Of a stretch of DNA of 64,000 bases, positions 33,404-42,034 are shown in pieces. Position 1 is the first letter of the stretch, and each line of letters begins with the position of its first letter. The stretch is from an uncultured Selenomonas sp. (GTDB lineage Bacteria; Bacillota; Negativicutes; Selenomonadales; Selenomonadaceae), in contig CAMVGU010000003.1 of NCBI GenBank assembly GCA_947167105.1, positions 1 to 64,000 of the forward strand, read 5' to 3'. The position numbers were made by a program, and so were the translations under genes. The notes below the pieces were generated by a model. That model made no database searches and was not told the origin of the DNA. It saw nothing but the letters and a program-made list of their open reading frames with translations.

Positions 33404-35167
33404 TCACTTTGCCGGATCTTGTGCCAGTATGGGAGCCAGTTCCTGCTGGTCGGGGGTCACATAGACCGTCTGCTGTCCAGTGAAGATTACGAAGCCCGGC
33501 TTGGAGCCGCTGGGCTTTTTTACGCGCTTTGCCTCCACATAGTCTACCGGCACAGTGGAGGAGCCCTGGGCCTGGCTGAAATGGGCGGCAAGTTTTGCGG
33601 CCAGCAGCAGGGTTTCCTCGGAGGGGGCTTTGCCGCCTGTGCGCAGCAGGACGTGGGAGCCGGGGATGTCCTTGGCGTGGAGCCAGAGGTCGTTTGGCGT
33701 GGCTGTCTTGAAGGTCAGGCGGTCGTTTTGGTAATTGTTTTTGCCTATCAGGATGTCAGTGCCGTCCGGCGCTGTGAAATGGAAGGGCCTGGCTGGTTTG
33801 TCGTTGTTCTTTTTCTTCGGCTTTTCCCTGAGACAGCCTGCCTCTACCAGCTCATTGTGGATTTCGGCGATTTCCGCGATGCTGGAGGAAGCCAGCAGGG
33901 AAGCCTCTATGCTGGCCAGGTACTTTATATTGGCTTCGCATTCCCGGCGTTGCACTTGCAGCAGTTCCTGGGCACGTTTCAGCTTGTCGTATTTTTTGTA
34001 GCAGGCCTGCATGTTTTCCACCAGGGTCAGGCGCTGATCCAGGGGGATGGTGATTTCCTCGCCGGTCTCGCTGTAGATATTCGGCACGGTGATCTCAGCA
34101 TCAGCGCGGTCATGGTATCGGTACTGGTAGGTTTGCAGATTGTCGCCGCGCACCCGGTATTCCTCGGCGTTTTCGGCCTCCGCGATTTCCTCATCCAGTT
34201 TCGTGAGCTTGCCCTCTGCCCGGTGCAGCTCGTTTTTCACCAGTTTCCTGAAGCGATCCTTGTCCGGCAGTACGTAACTGCCGTAGAGAAGGTCTGCCTT
34301 TTCCAGCAGCTCGCTGATGCTGGAAAAGGAGAGCACAGCGGCATCCGGCAGATAATGCAGCGGGAATGAGGCCATGGCGAGGATTTTCTGCTGCGGATCC
34401 AGCAGCAGGGCCGGGGCGGGTGTTTCGCTCAAAGCCGCGTCCCGCAGCTCCGTGAGTCCCTGCTCCAGGGCTTGAAAGTCTACGGCTTCCAGCTCCGAGA
34501 GGCGTGTGCCGGGGGCAAGTCCGGCAGAGAAGCAGACTTCCTTGGCGGAGACAGGCCCGAAGCCCAGGCAAGCCGCCAGCAGGGCCTTGTCCAGGCGCTG
34601 CTCCGGCGCGGCTGCCTTGATCTGTTCCATGATGCGGGGCAGAGGCTCAGTCAGGAGATTCAGCTTGTCCTGCCCCGGTGGCAGCTCATAGGCATCACCG
34701 GGCAGCACTGTGCGCACGCGGCTGGAGTTCTGCCCTATCTTGCGCAGCGCGTCGATGATGATGCCGTCCTGCACCAGGATCAGGTTGCTGTACTTGCCCA
34801 TCAGCTCGCAGACCAGCGTTTTCGTGACGATCTGACCCCTCGCACCCAGAAAATCAATGTCTATGGTCAGCAGGCGGTCGAGGCCGTGCTGGCGTATGGT
34901 GGCTATGCGGCCTGTCTCGATTTGTTTTCTGAGCACCATGCAAAAGACAGGCGGCTCGGGCGGGTTCTCGATGTTTCTCTGGAGCAGGTGGGCGGAGGGA
35001 TTCTGGGAGTTGATGGAGATATGCAGCTGGTAATTAAGTCCAGGCTGGCGGACGGAGAGAATAATGGACTGCTTATTGGGCTGGGTGATTTTGTCGATGC
35101 GGCCGCCGGCCAGGGCATTGTCAAGCTCACGGGCCAGCGGGTACATGGAAAAGCCGTCAAGACTCAT
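33404..35167 (-). CDS. rqcH: Rqc2/RqcH homologue (NFACT family)
   Basis: RqcH binds 50S subunits blocked with peptidyl-tRNA and recruits tRNA(Ala) to add C-terminal Ala tails that mark the nascent chain for degradation. The start is ATG at 35167 (MSLDGFSMYPLARELDNALA) behind AAAGGAA, giving 587 residues. NFACT-N occupies about residues 1-270, coiled coils about 280-430, and NFACT-R about 450-570 (ILIGKNNYQNDRLTFKTATP, DLWLHAKDIPGSHVLLRTGG). Older annotations call it FbpA fibronectin-binding protein. The gene has its own promoter and ends 2 bp from the MITE. Confidence 0.95.
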   Translation of the reverse strand: MSLDGFSMYPLARELDNALAGGRIDKITQPNKQSIILSVRQPGLNYQLHISINSQNPSAHLLQRNIENPPEPPVFCMVLRKQIETGRIATIRQHGLDRLLTIDIDFLGARGQIVTKTLVCELMGKYSNLILVQDGIIIDALRKIGQNSSRVRTVLPGDAYELPPGQDKLNLLTEPLPRIMEQIKAAAPEQRLDKALLAACLGFGPVSAKEVCFSAGLAPGTRLSELEAVDFQALEQGLTELRDAALSETPAPALLLDPQQKILAMASFPLHYLPDAAVLSFSSISELLEKADLLYGSYVLPDKDRFRKLVKNELHRAEGKLTKLDEEIAEAENAEEYRVRGDNLQTYQYRYHDRADAEITVPNIYSETGEEITIPLDQRLTLVENMQACYKKYDKLKRAQELLQVQRRECEANIKYLASIEASLLASSSIAEIAEIHNELVEAGCLREKPKKKNNDKPARPFHFTAPDGTDILIGKNNYQNDRLTFKTATPNDLWLHAKDIPGSHVLLRTGGKAPSEETLLLAAKLAAHFSQAQGSSTVPVDYVEAKRVKKPSGSKPGFVIFTGQQTVYVTPDQQELAPILAQDPAK

Positions 35168-35204
35168 GGTGGATTCCTTTCTGCAAAAAAGTATCTGTAA
35201 AAAA

Positions 35205-35233
35205 AGTATAGCATTACCTTTCTGAAGGGTCAA
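35205..35233 (-). promoter_or_regulatory. promoter of rqcH
   Basis: On the minus strand, TTGACC (35233-35228) and TATACT (35210-35205) have 17-base spacing, about 38 bases before the rqcH start. Confidence 0.75.
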
Positions 35234-35249
35234 ATTTTGGGGCGATTGC

Positions 35250-35278
35250 TTGCATACTGCTGCAAAAAACTGTAAAAT
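35250..35278 (+). promoter_or_regulatory. promoter of the dapF operon
   Basis: TTGCAT (35250-35255) and TAAAAT (35273-35278) are 17 bases apart and lie 28 bases before the dapF start. The promoter is divergent from that of rqcH. Confidence 0.7.
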
Positions 35279-35305
35279 AAGTTAAATACCAGAAAGGGGA
35301 TGCTC

Positions 35306-36166
35306 ATGGAGATAAATTTCACGAAATGGCAGGGCTGCGGCAATGATTTTCTGCTGCTTGACTGCCTGGAGGAGGCAGAGGCACCTGTCAGGCCGGAGGG
35401 CTATGCCGCTTTTGCGCAGCGCGTCTGCGACCGGCATTACGGAGTCGGCGGGGACGGAGTGCTGGTGGTTGAGCGTCCGACAACCTCTGAGGCAGATTTC
35501 CGCATGCGTATCTTCAATACGGATGGCAGCGAGGCAGAGATGTGCGGCAATGGCATTCGCTGTTTCGCCCGTTATCTCTACGACTTCGGACGTACCGGAA
35601 AGCAGGAATTTACGGTAGAGACGGGGGCGGGGATTTTAGTGCCGCGCATTGTCCTGGAGGATGGCAAAGTCACGGGAGTGCGCGTCGATATGGGAGAGCC
35701 GCGCCTTAAGGCCACGGAAATACCCGTCACGGGCTGCAGTTCGGAGCGGGTGATTGAGCAACCCCTGGAGGTTGCGGGCCAGACCTATGATATGACCTGC
35801 GTTTCCATGGGCAATCCTCATTGCGTGATTTTCGTGGATGATGCGGAGTCCTTCCCCATTCAGGAGCTGGGCACCCTCTTTGAGCACCATGAGCGTTTTC
35901 CCCAGCGCACCAATACGGAATTCGTGACGGTCAGGGACAGTGAGCATTTGCGTATGCGGGTCTGGGAGCGGGGGGCGGCTGTAACTCTTGCCTGTGGCAC
36001 CGGCTCCTGCGCCACGCTGGTGGCTGCTGCCCTCACCGGCCGCACGGGCCGCCGGGCAGAGGTGGAGCTGGACGGAGGCCGCCTGCAGGTGGAGTGGGCC
36101 GCAGACAATCATGTGTTTATGACAGGCCCTGCAGAGCTGGTTTTCTCCGGCGTCGTGCAGGGCTAA
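35306..36166 (+). CDS. dapF: diaminopimelate epimerase
   Basis: Converts LL- to meso-diaminopimelate for lysine and peptidoglycan synthesis, without cofactor, using two cysteines. About 286 residues from ATG 35306 (AAAGGGG at 6 bases); ATG 35300 is the alternative but lies on the binding site. Catalytic Cys80 is in [17 protein letters not shown] and the second Cys in [18 protein letters not shown]. First gene of dapF-remA-gmk-rpoZ-coaBC. Confidence 0.97.
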   Translation: MEINFTKWQGCGNDFLLLDCLEEAEAPVRPEGYAAFAQRVCDRHYGVGGDGVLVVERPTTSEADFRMRIFNTDGSEAEMCGNGIRCFARYLYDFGRTGKQEFTVETGAGILVPRIVLEDGKVTGVRVDMGEPRLKATEIPVTGCSSERVIEQPLEVAGQTYDMTCVSMGNPHCVIFVDDAESFPIQELGTLFEHHERFPQRTNTEFVTVRDSEHLRMRVWERGAAVTLACGTGSCATLVAAALTGRTGRRAEVELDGGRLQVEWAADNHVFMTGPAELVFSGVVQG

Positions 36167-36167
36167 G

Positions 36168-36482
36168 GTGGCAGAAGTGGATATTAAGCTCATCAACATC
36201 GGTTTCGGCAATATCGTGGCTGCAAATCGCATTATCGCGGTGGTCAGTCCTGACTCGGCACCTATCAAGCGCATCGTGCAGGAAGCGCGGGACGGCGGGC
36301 GGCTGATTGACGCCAGCTATGGACGCCGCACCCGCGCGGTCGTCATCATGGACAGCGACCATGTGGTGCTTTCGGCTGTGCAGCCTGAGACCATCGCCCA
36401 CCGCATGACAGAGGGCAGTGGCGAGGACAGCAGGAGCACAGAAGGCAGCAGGGCTTACGCAGAGAAGGAAGTAGAGCAATGA
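36168..36482 (+). CDS. remA: RemA-like DNA-binding regulator (DUF370)
   Basis: RemA-type proteins activate biofilm-matrix genes in Bacillus and bind DNA as oligomers. The core is typical: [60 protein letters not shown]. At 104 residues it is longer than the usual 85-95 because of a charged Ser/Glu tail ([20 protein letters not shown]). The position just before gmk-rpoZ-coaBC is conserved in Firmicutes. The target genes in this organism are not visible. Confidence 0.93.
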   Translation: MAEVDIKLINIGFGNIVAANRIIAVVSPDSAPIKRIVQEARDGGRLIDASYGRRTRAVVIMDSDHVVLSAVQPETIAHRMTEGSGEDSRSTEGSRAYAEKEVEQ

Positions 36483-37072
36483 AGCAGGGATTATTGATTG
36501 TGGTTTCCGGTCCCTCCGGTACAGGCAAGGGGACGGTTTGCGGCGAACTGCTCGCCTGCACGCCGGAGCTTGCCTATTCTATTTCGGCAACGACACGGGA
36601 GCCGAGAGAAGGGGAAAAGGACGGGGAGAATTATTATTTCATAACCCGCGAGCAATTTGAGCAGGAGATTGCGGCGGGGGGCTTCCTGGAGTATGCGAAT
36701 GTCTACGGTAATTATTACGGTACACCGCTGAAGAAGATTGAGGAGCGTCTGGCTGCCGGGCAGGATATCCTGCTGGAAATTGATACCCAGGGCGCTCTTG
36801 AGGTGATGAAGAAATGCCCGGAGGGGATTTTCATCTTCCTGCTGCCGCCCTCGATGCAGGAGCTGGAGCGCCGCATCCGCGGACGCGGTACGGAGAGCGA
36901 GGAGTCCCTGCAGCGGCGTCTGAGCGCCGCCCGTGATGAAGTCGAGCTGGGGCGCCAGTACGATTACGCGGTTGTGAACCTTAGTGTCAAGCAGGCAGTC
37001 AAGCGAATCCAGGGGATCATTCTGGCGGAGCACAGCCGCACAGGGCGCAACGAGGAAGCGTTTGAGATTTGA
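36479..37072 (+). CDS. gmk: guanylate kinase
   Basis: Phosphorylates GMP to GDP with ATP. 197 residues, with P-loop GPSGTGKGT at 11-19, the GMP-binding block [20 protein letters not shown], and [16 protein letters not shown] with [17 protein letters not shown]. Overlaps remA by 4 bases. Confidence 0.97.
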   Translation: MKQGLLIVVSGPSGTGKGTVCGELLACTPELAYSISATTREPREGEKDGENYYFITREQFEQEIAAGGFLEYANVYGNYYGTPLKKIEERLAAGQDILLEIDTQGALEVMKKCPEGIFIFLLPPSMQELERRIRGRGTESEESLQRRLSAARDEVELGRQYDYAVVNLSVKQAVKRIQGIILAEHSRTGRNEEAFEI

Positions 37073-37123
37073 TTTTTGTTTATTGGGGTGCAGATAGGTA
37101 TGAAAATCAAGCAGGAAGTCGTA

Positions 37124-37336
37124 ATGAGCATGGTCAATCCCTCCACGGATAAGCTGATGACGAAAGTTGACAGCCGCTATGGGCTGGTGGTGCTGGCGGC
37201 GCGCCGTGCCCGCCAGCTCTTGGATGGTGCGGAGCTGAAGGCGACCCAGGCCCGCTCCACAAAGAACGTGACCAATGCTTTGGAGGAGATTGCCGAGGGC
37301 GAGATTTCCTACACACTGCAGAAGGAGAACCTCTGA
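37124..37336 (+). CDS. rpoZ: DNA-directed RNA polymerase subunit omega
   Basis: Small RNA polymerase assembly subunit that also forms a ppGpp site with beta prime in proteobacteria. ATG 37124 with AGGAAG 6 bases upstream gives 70 residues, the normal size; a start at 37076 would add an atypical N terminus. Signature: TKVDSRYGLVVLAARRARQL followed by ATQARSTKNVTNALEEIAEG. The position between gmk and coaBC is conserved. Confidence 0.93.
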   Translation: MSMVNPSTDKLMTKVDSRYGLVVLAARRARQLLDGAELKATQARSTKNVTNALEEIAEGEISYTLQKENL

Positions 37337-37339
37337 GCC

Positions 37340-38551
37340 ATGGAGACACTGCCCCTGAAGGGCCGGGAAATCGTCGTGGGCGTGACGGGCGGCATTGCCG
37401 CCTATAAGGCTGTGGAGGTTGTACGCCGCTTGAAGAAGCTGGGGGCTGGCGTGCATGTGGTGATGACCAGGGAGGCCACGGAGTTCGTGACGGAGCTGAC
37501 CTTCCGTGAAATCAGCGGTCAGCAGGTGGCCCAGGACATGTGGGAAAAGGCTCCCCAGTACCATGTGGAGCACATTGCCCTGGCCCGCCTCGCCGAGCTG
37601 GTGCTGGTGGTACCGGCTACTGCGAATATTCTGGCGAAGGCAGCGGCAGGGCTGGCCGATGATCTGCTCTCGACCACCCTGTTGGCAACGAAAGCGCAGG
37701 TGTACTACGCTCCGGCGATGAATACAGGCATGTGGGAGAATCCTGCCACCCAGGCGAATCTCGCTGTGCTGAGGCAGCGCGGCGCCAGGATTATCGAGCC
37801 TGCCAGCGGCGCTTTGGCCTGTGATGCAACGGGCAAGGGGCGCCTGCCGGAGCCTGTGGCCATCGCAGAGGAAATCCTGTCATATTTCCAGAAGGGGCAA
37901 AGGCTCCGGGGACGCAAGGTGCTTGTGACAGCAGGCGGCACAGAGGAGCCTTTGGACCCGGTGCGCTTCCTGGGCAATCGCTCCACCGGGCGCATGGGCT
38001 ATGCCCTGGCTGAGGCAGCCGCCCGGGCAGGGGCTGAGGCCGTGCTGGTTTCCGGGCCGACGGCTCTGGCTGATCCAGTGAATGTGCGCGTCATCCGCGT
38101 GCGTACCGCGCTGGAAATGCAGCGGGCCGTGCAGGCAGAGGCAGATGCGGATGCTGTCATCGGTGCAGCCGCAGTGGCTGATTACCGGCCTGCAGAGGTT
38201 GCGGAGCAGAAAATCAAGAAGAACGACGGCGAGCTTACTCTGCGTCTGGTGCGCAACCCGGATATTCTCGCCGGCCTGGGTGCGGAGAAGCGCCGGGGGC
38301 AGGTCCTGGTGGGCTTCGCGGCTGAGACGGAAAGTATCGCAGAATATGCCAGGCGGAAACTGGAAAAGAAAAATTTGGATTTCATAGTCGCCAACGATGT
38401 TTCCCAGGCAGATGCAGGCTTCGGGGTCCCGACGAACCGCGTGCAGATTTTCTATCGTGACGGCCGCAGGGAGCAGCAGCCCCTGATGGAAAAGCAGGCC
38501 CTGGCAGGGCTGATTTTGGAGCGCGTCGCAGATTGCCTTGCTGATAAATGA
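37340..38551 (+). CDS. coaBC: bifunctional CoaBC (PPC synthetase/decarboxylase)
   Basis: Couples phosphopantothenate to cysteine and then decarboxylates it to phosphopantetheine in CoA synthesis. 403 residues. The FMN-dependent CoaC half (1-185) has GVTGGIAAYKAVEVVRRLKK, the catalytic His in YHVEHIALA, and PAMNTGMWENPA. The CoaB half starts near residue 190 (RKVLVTAGGTEEPLDPVRFL), then GNRSTGRMGYALAEAA and KIKKNDGELTLRLVRNPDIL. Begins 3 bases after rpoZ. Confidence 0.97.
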   Translation: METLPLKGREIVVGVTGGIAAYKAVEVVRRLKKLGAGVHVVMTREATEFVTELTFREISGQQVAQDMWEKAPQYHVEHIALARLAELVLVVPATANILAKAAAGLADDLLSTTLLATKAQVYYAPAMNTGMWENPATQANLAVLRQRGARIIEPASGALACDATGKGRLPEPVAIAEEILSYFQKGQRLRGRKVLVTAGGTEEPLDPVRFLGNRSTGRMGYALAEAAARAGAEAVLVSGPTALADPVNVRVIRVRTALEMQRAVQAEADADAVIGAAAVADYRPAEVAEQKIKKNDGELTLRLVRNPDILAGLGAEKRRGQVLVGFAAETESIAEYARRKLEKKNLDFIVANDVSQADAGFGVPTNRVQIFYRDGRREQQPLMEKQALAGLILERVADCLADK

Positions 38552-38589
38552 ATCTTACTTCCCTCTGGCATGTGGCCAGGGGGATTTTC

Positions 38590-38618
38590 TTGCAAAAAGC
38601 GCGGAAACAGCTTAAAAT
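38590..38618 (+). promoter_or_regulatory. probable promoter of the MetF-like/nfnAB genes
   Basis: TTGCAA (38590-38595) and TAAAAT (38613-38618) with 17-base spacing, 51 bases before the MetF-like gene. Confidence 0.6.
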
Positions 38619-38669
38619 GATACTTAGATTCTGTTACTATGGCGGTTGTCAAGAAAGGCAGGTTGGCCT

Positions 38670-39413
38670 ATGCAACGCATTTCAGTCGAGCTGGTACCCC
38701 GCGATGAAGAAACTCTGCGCGGTGATCTGGCGCTCCTGGAGCCCTATCGTGACCGAGTGGATGTTATCAATATCCCGGATCTGCTGCGCCTGCCCATGCG
38801 CAGTTGGGAGGGCGCAGCCATCGCCCAGGCTTCCTTCAGGCCCTCCATGCCCCATATACGGGCCATGGATATAGACTTGGACAAGGAACTGACGGTGAAG
38901 GACTTTTTGCGTGAGCATCACATCACGGAAGTCCTGGTCATTGAGGGTGATCCGCCCCAGGATATGACCCATGAGGTATATCCCACCGAGAGCACGGATG
39001 TCATTCGCAAGTTCCGCCAGGAAATGCCGGAGCTCAAGGTCTATGCGGGGATTGACCAGTACCGGGGTGCTCCCAGGGATGAGCTGTACCGCGTGCGCCG
39101 CAAGCAGCAGGCGGGGGCAGCGGGCTTCTTCACCCAGCCCTTTTTCGATATGCGTTACCTGGAAGTCTACGCGGACATGCTGCAGGGGCTGGAGGTCTAC
39201 TGGGGTGTCTCGCCGGTCATGCACGTGCGCTCCCAGAGCTATTGGGAGAGGAAGAACAACGTTGTCTTCCCCCATTCCTTTGAGCCTACGCTGGAATGGA
39301 GCGTGGCATTCGCCCGCAAGGTATTCGATTTTGCGCACAAAAGTGGCGCAAGCCTGTATATGATGCCAATCAAGACCAATTTGAAGGAGTATCTGGCAGG
39401 TGTTTTTGCCTGA
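38670..39413 (+). CDS. methylenetetrahydrofolate reductase-like protein
   Basis: A 247-residue TIM-barrel protein from ATG 38670 (AAAGGCAGG upstream). It resembles the MetF fold: an N-terminal strand with ISVELVPRDEE, VLVIEGDPPQDM (the place of the MetF L-x-G-D-P motif), VYAGIDQYR, AGAAGFFTQPFFDMRYLEVY (compare MetF GADxxxTQxFFD) and YWGVSPVMH. It is shorter than E. coli MetF (296 residues). MetF reduces 5,10-methylene-THF to 5-methyl-THF. No MetV partner is adjacent, but the electron-bifurcating NfnAB genes follow directly. Family is likely; the electron donor is unknown. Confidence 0.75.
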   Translation: MQRISVELVPRDEETLRGDLALLEPYRDRVDVINIPDLLRLPMRSWEGAAIAQASFRPSMPHIRAMDIDLDKELTVKDFLREHHITEVLVIEGDPPQDMTHEVYPTESTDVIRKFRQEMPELKVYAGIDQYRGAPRDELYRVRRKQQAGAAGFFTQPFFDMRYLEVYADMLQGLEVYWGVSPVMHVRSQSYWERKNNVVFPHSFEPTLEWSVAFARKVFDFAHKSGASLYMMPIKTNLKEYLAGVFA

Positions 39414-39438
39414 TTGAACTGTGTAGGGAGAGTGAGCC

Positions 39439-40278
39439 ATGTTTAAGGTTTTGTACAAAAAAGAGCTTTCACCGGGCATCTTCGATATGGACATCGAGGC
39501 ACCACGGGTGGCGAAAAAGGCCAAGGCCGGTCAGTTCATTGTGTTGCGGGTAAACGAGGAAGGCGAGCGCATACCGCTCACCATTGCCGACAATGATACA
39601 GAGACCGGGGCCATCAAGCTGATCTTCCAGGTGGTGGGCGCTTCGACCATGCAGCTCTCTGCCAAGGAAGTGGGGGAGAGCATTGCTGATTTCGTGGGCC
39701 CCCTGGGTCAGCCTTCCCTCGTAAAGCCGGGCATGGGCACGATCGTCATGGTGGGCGGCGGCATTGGCGTAGCTCCCTGCTACCCGATTGCCAGGGCCAT
39801 GCACGAGGCCGGCAACAAGGTGATAGGTGTGCTGGCGGCCAAGACCAAGGATATCTTGATTTTCGAGGAGCGCATGGCCAAGGTCTGCGATGAGATTGTC
39901 ATCTGTACGGACGATGGCTCCAAGGGGCTGAAGGGCTTTGCCACGGGTGCCATTCAGATGCTGCATGAGCGCGGTGAGAAAATGGATCAGGTCACGGCCA
40001 TCGGGCCTTCCATTATGATGCGCAGCATTGTAGAAGCCACCCGCCCCCTGGGCATCCATACGGTGGTCAGCCTGAACCCCGTCATGGTGGACGGTACGGG
40101 CATGTGCGGCGGCTGCCGCGTCAAGGTCGGCGAGGAGACGAAGTTCGCCTGCGTGGACGGCCCGGAGTTTGATGGCCATCTGGTGGATTTTGACAATCTT
40201 ATGTCACGCAGCCGGATGTATCGTGATCAGGAAACTGTCGAAAAGGATCATGTGTGCAATATCGGGCTGGGGAGGTAA
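39439..40278 (+). CDS. nfnA: NfnA, small subunit of ferredoxin:NADP+ oxidoreductase
   Basis: FAD/NAD-binding subunit of the electron-bifurcating NADH-dependent reduced ferredoxin:NADP+ oxidoreductase; also annotated as sulfide/dihydroorotate dehydrogenase-like or SudB. 279 residues. The flavin-binding ferredoxin-reductase domain has RIPLTIADNDTETGAI, the NAD domain MVGGGIGVAPCYPIARAM, and the [2Fe-2S] motif is MCGGCRVKVGEETKFACVDG. nfnB follows after 4 bases. In this complex the small subunit binds NAD(H) and the large one NADP(H). Confidence 0.93.
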   Translation: MFKVLYKKELSPGIFDMDIEAPRVAKKAKAGQFIVLRVNEEGERIPLTIADNDTETGAIKLIFQVVGASTMQLSAKEVGESIADFVGPLGQPSLVKPGMGTIVMVGGGIGVAPCYPIARAMHEAGNKVIGVLAAKTKDILIFEERMAKVCDEIVICTDDGSKGLKGFATGAIQMLHERGEKMDQVTAIGPSIMMRSIVEATRPLGIHTVVSLNPVMVDGTGMCGGCRVKVGEETKFACVDGPEFDGHLVDFDNLMSRSRMYRDQETVEKDHVCNIGLGR

Positions 40279-40282
40279 GGCA

Positions 40283-41689
40283 ATGGCTTTGCAGTTGAAA
40301 AAGCATGAGATGCCGGTGCAGGACCCTAAGGTTCGCGCCCATAATTTTGATGAAGTGGCTTTGGGCTATGATGAAGAAACAGCCGTTGCGGAGGCAGAGC
40401 GCTGCCTGCACTGCAAGGTGCCCCAGTGCCGCAAGGGTTGCCCCGTTTCCATTGATATCCCCGCCTTTATTGCAGAGATCAAGGAACGCAGGTTCGAGGA
40501 AGCGCTGAAGATAATCAAGGAATCCAACGGACTGCCCGCCATCTGCGGCCGCGTATGCCCCCAGGAAAACCAGTGCGAAAAGCTTTGCGTGCTGGCTCAT
40601 AAGGGTGAATCAGTCGGCATTGGCCGTCTGGAGCGCTTTGTGGCTGACAGGGCGCTGGCTCAGCAGGAGGATGTCCAGCCGATTGAGTATGCGCCGGATG
40701 CCCAGAAAGTGGCTGTCATCGGTGCCGGCCCCTCCGGCCTGTCCTGCGCGGGAGATCTTGCGAAGAAGGGCTACAAGGCGACAATCTTCGAGGCCCTGCA
40801 CAAGGCGGGGGGCGTGCTGTCCTACGGCATTCCCGAATTCCGTCTGCCGAAGGACAAGGTCGTGGCGAAGGAAATAGAAAACATCGAGAAGCTGGGCGTG
40901 AAAATCGAGCTGGACTCCGTAGTGGGCCGCCTGTACACGGTGGACGAGCTGATGGAGGAAGAAGGCTTCGACGCTGTGTTCCTTGGCACAGGCGCAGGCT
41001 TGCCCCATTTCCAGGGCATTCCGGGGGAGGATTTGAACGGTGTTTATTCCGCCAATGAATTCCTGACCCGCTGCAATTTGATGAAAGCCTTCAAGTTCCC
41101 TGAATATGCTACCCCCATCAAGGTGGGCAGAAATGTTGCGGTGGTGGGCGGCGGCAACGTGGCCATGGATGCGGCGCGCACGGCCCTGCGCCTGGGGGCG
41201 GAGCATGTCTACATCGTCTACCGCCGCAGCGAGGCTGAGCTGCCCGCCCGCAAGGAAGAAGTAGAGCATGCGAAGGAAGAGGGCATAGATTTCCGCCTGC
41301 TGACGAATCCCACGGAAGTCCTTGGGGATGACAAGGGCTGGGTCAGGGGGCTGAAGTGCCTGAGAATGGAATTAGGCGAGCCTGATGCATCCGGCCGCCG
41401 CCGTCCCGTGCCCATAGAAGGCTCGGAGTTTGAGCTGGAGATGGACACGGTCATCATTGCCATCGGCACGGGGCCGAACCCGATTATCGCCCATACGACA
41501 CCGGGACTGGAGACGACGAAACGGGGCAATATCGTGGCAGACGAGGAGACCTGCGCCACCTCCAAGCCGGGAGTCTTTGCCGGCGGTGATATCGTGACCG
41601 GTGCCGCCACCGTTATACTGGCTATGGGGGCAGGACGCAAGGCGGCTGCAGCCATCGACAAATATCTGCAGGAAAAGAAAGCAAGGTAA
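40283..41689 (+). CDS. nfnB: NfnB/GltA-type NADPH-dependent flavoprotein
   Basis: 468 residues from ATG 40283 behind GGGGAGG. The N-terminal Fe-S region (residues 32-105) has CLHCKVPQCRKGCPVSIDIP and CGRVCPQENQCEKLC, as in glutamate synthase small subunits and NfnB, which hold two [4Fe-4S] clusters. Two dinucleotide folds follow: IGAGPSGLSCAGDLAKKGYK, and VVGGGNVAMDAARTALRLGA for NADPH. The C terminus has CATSKPGVFAGGDIVTGAAT. Alone it would be called glutamate synthase small chain, but the adjacent nfnA and absence of gltB argue for NfnAB. Confidence 0.93.
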   Translation: MALQLKKHEMPVQDPKVRAHNFDEVALGYDEETAVAEAERCLHCKVPQCRKGCPVSIDIPAFIAEIKERRFEEALKIIKESNGLPAICGRVCPQENQCEKLCVLAHKGESVGIGRLERFVADRALAQQEDVQPIEYAPDAQKVAVIGAGPSGLSCAGDLAKKGYKATIFEALHKAGGVLSYGIPEFRLPKDKVVAKEIENIEKLGVKIELDSVVGRLYTVDELMEEEGFDAVFLGTGAGLPHFQGIPGEDLNGVYSANEFLTRCNLMKAFKFPEYATPIKVGRNVAVVGGGNVAMDAARTALRLGAEHVYIVYRRSEAELPARKEEVEHAKEEGIDFRLLTNPTEVLGDDKGWVRGLKCLRMELGEPDASGRRRPVPIEGSEFELEMDTVIIAIGTGPNPIIAHTTPGLETTKRGNIVADEETCATSKPGVFAGGDIVTGAATVILAMGAGRKAAAAIDKYLQEKKAR

Positions 41690-41701
41690 GCGGGCGGTAC
41701 T

Positions 41702-41962
41702 ATGACCATTCATGGCGCAGTCATCATTGAGCAAGGCGTAACCTTCGCGGTTATAGCGGTGAAGCAATCTGTCACGATGTATACGTATAGGATGGTGCAA
41801 ACCCGGCGTGAGCTGATGCAGTTCTTTCCCAACATGCCCATCATCCTTATGAGCCAGGATGCGGATGGCAAGGCCCATTATTATGGTCGCAAGGATATAG
41901 TGGAATTCCTGGAATCCATCCGCGTGGACCAGATACCGTGGAAGGTTTATCACCTGTATTGA
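41702..41962 (+). CDS. small conserved-looking protein of unknown function
   Basis: An 86-residue frame starting at ATG 41702, 12 bases after nfnB, and ending 7 bases before a strong terminator, so it looks like the last gene of that transcript. It has an N-terminal strand-rich part (GAVIIEQGVTFAVIAVKQSV) and a C-terminal part with YYGRKDIVEFLESIRVDQIP. No catalytic motif or membrane segment is visible. I do not recognise the family. Confidence 0.6.
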   Translation: MTIHGAVIIEQGVTFAVIAVKQSVTMYTYRMVQTRRELMQFFPNMPIILMSQDADGKAHYYGRKDIVEFLESIRVDQIPWKVYHLY

Positions 41963-41969
41963 AAAGTAT

Positions 41970-42005
41970 GGCCCCGTCCCCAGGTTTTGGGGGACGGGGC
42001 CTTTT
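41970..42005 (+). terminator. intrinsic terminator of the nfnAB transcript
   Basis: A perfect 12-bp GC stem, GGCCCCGTCCCC (41970-41981) with GGGGACGGGGCC (41990-42001), with an 8-nt loop and TTTT after it. Confidence 0.93.
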
Positions 42006-42034
42006 GCAGCAGAAATTACATGGAGGAAGCCGGT

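Noticed and set aside
40169..40282. Earlier start of nfnB inside nfnA
   Set aside because: The frame is open upstream, but ATG 40283 has a strong GGGGAGG site and gives the normal N terminus of the family.
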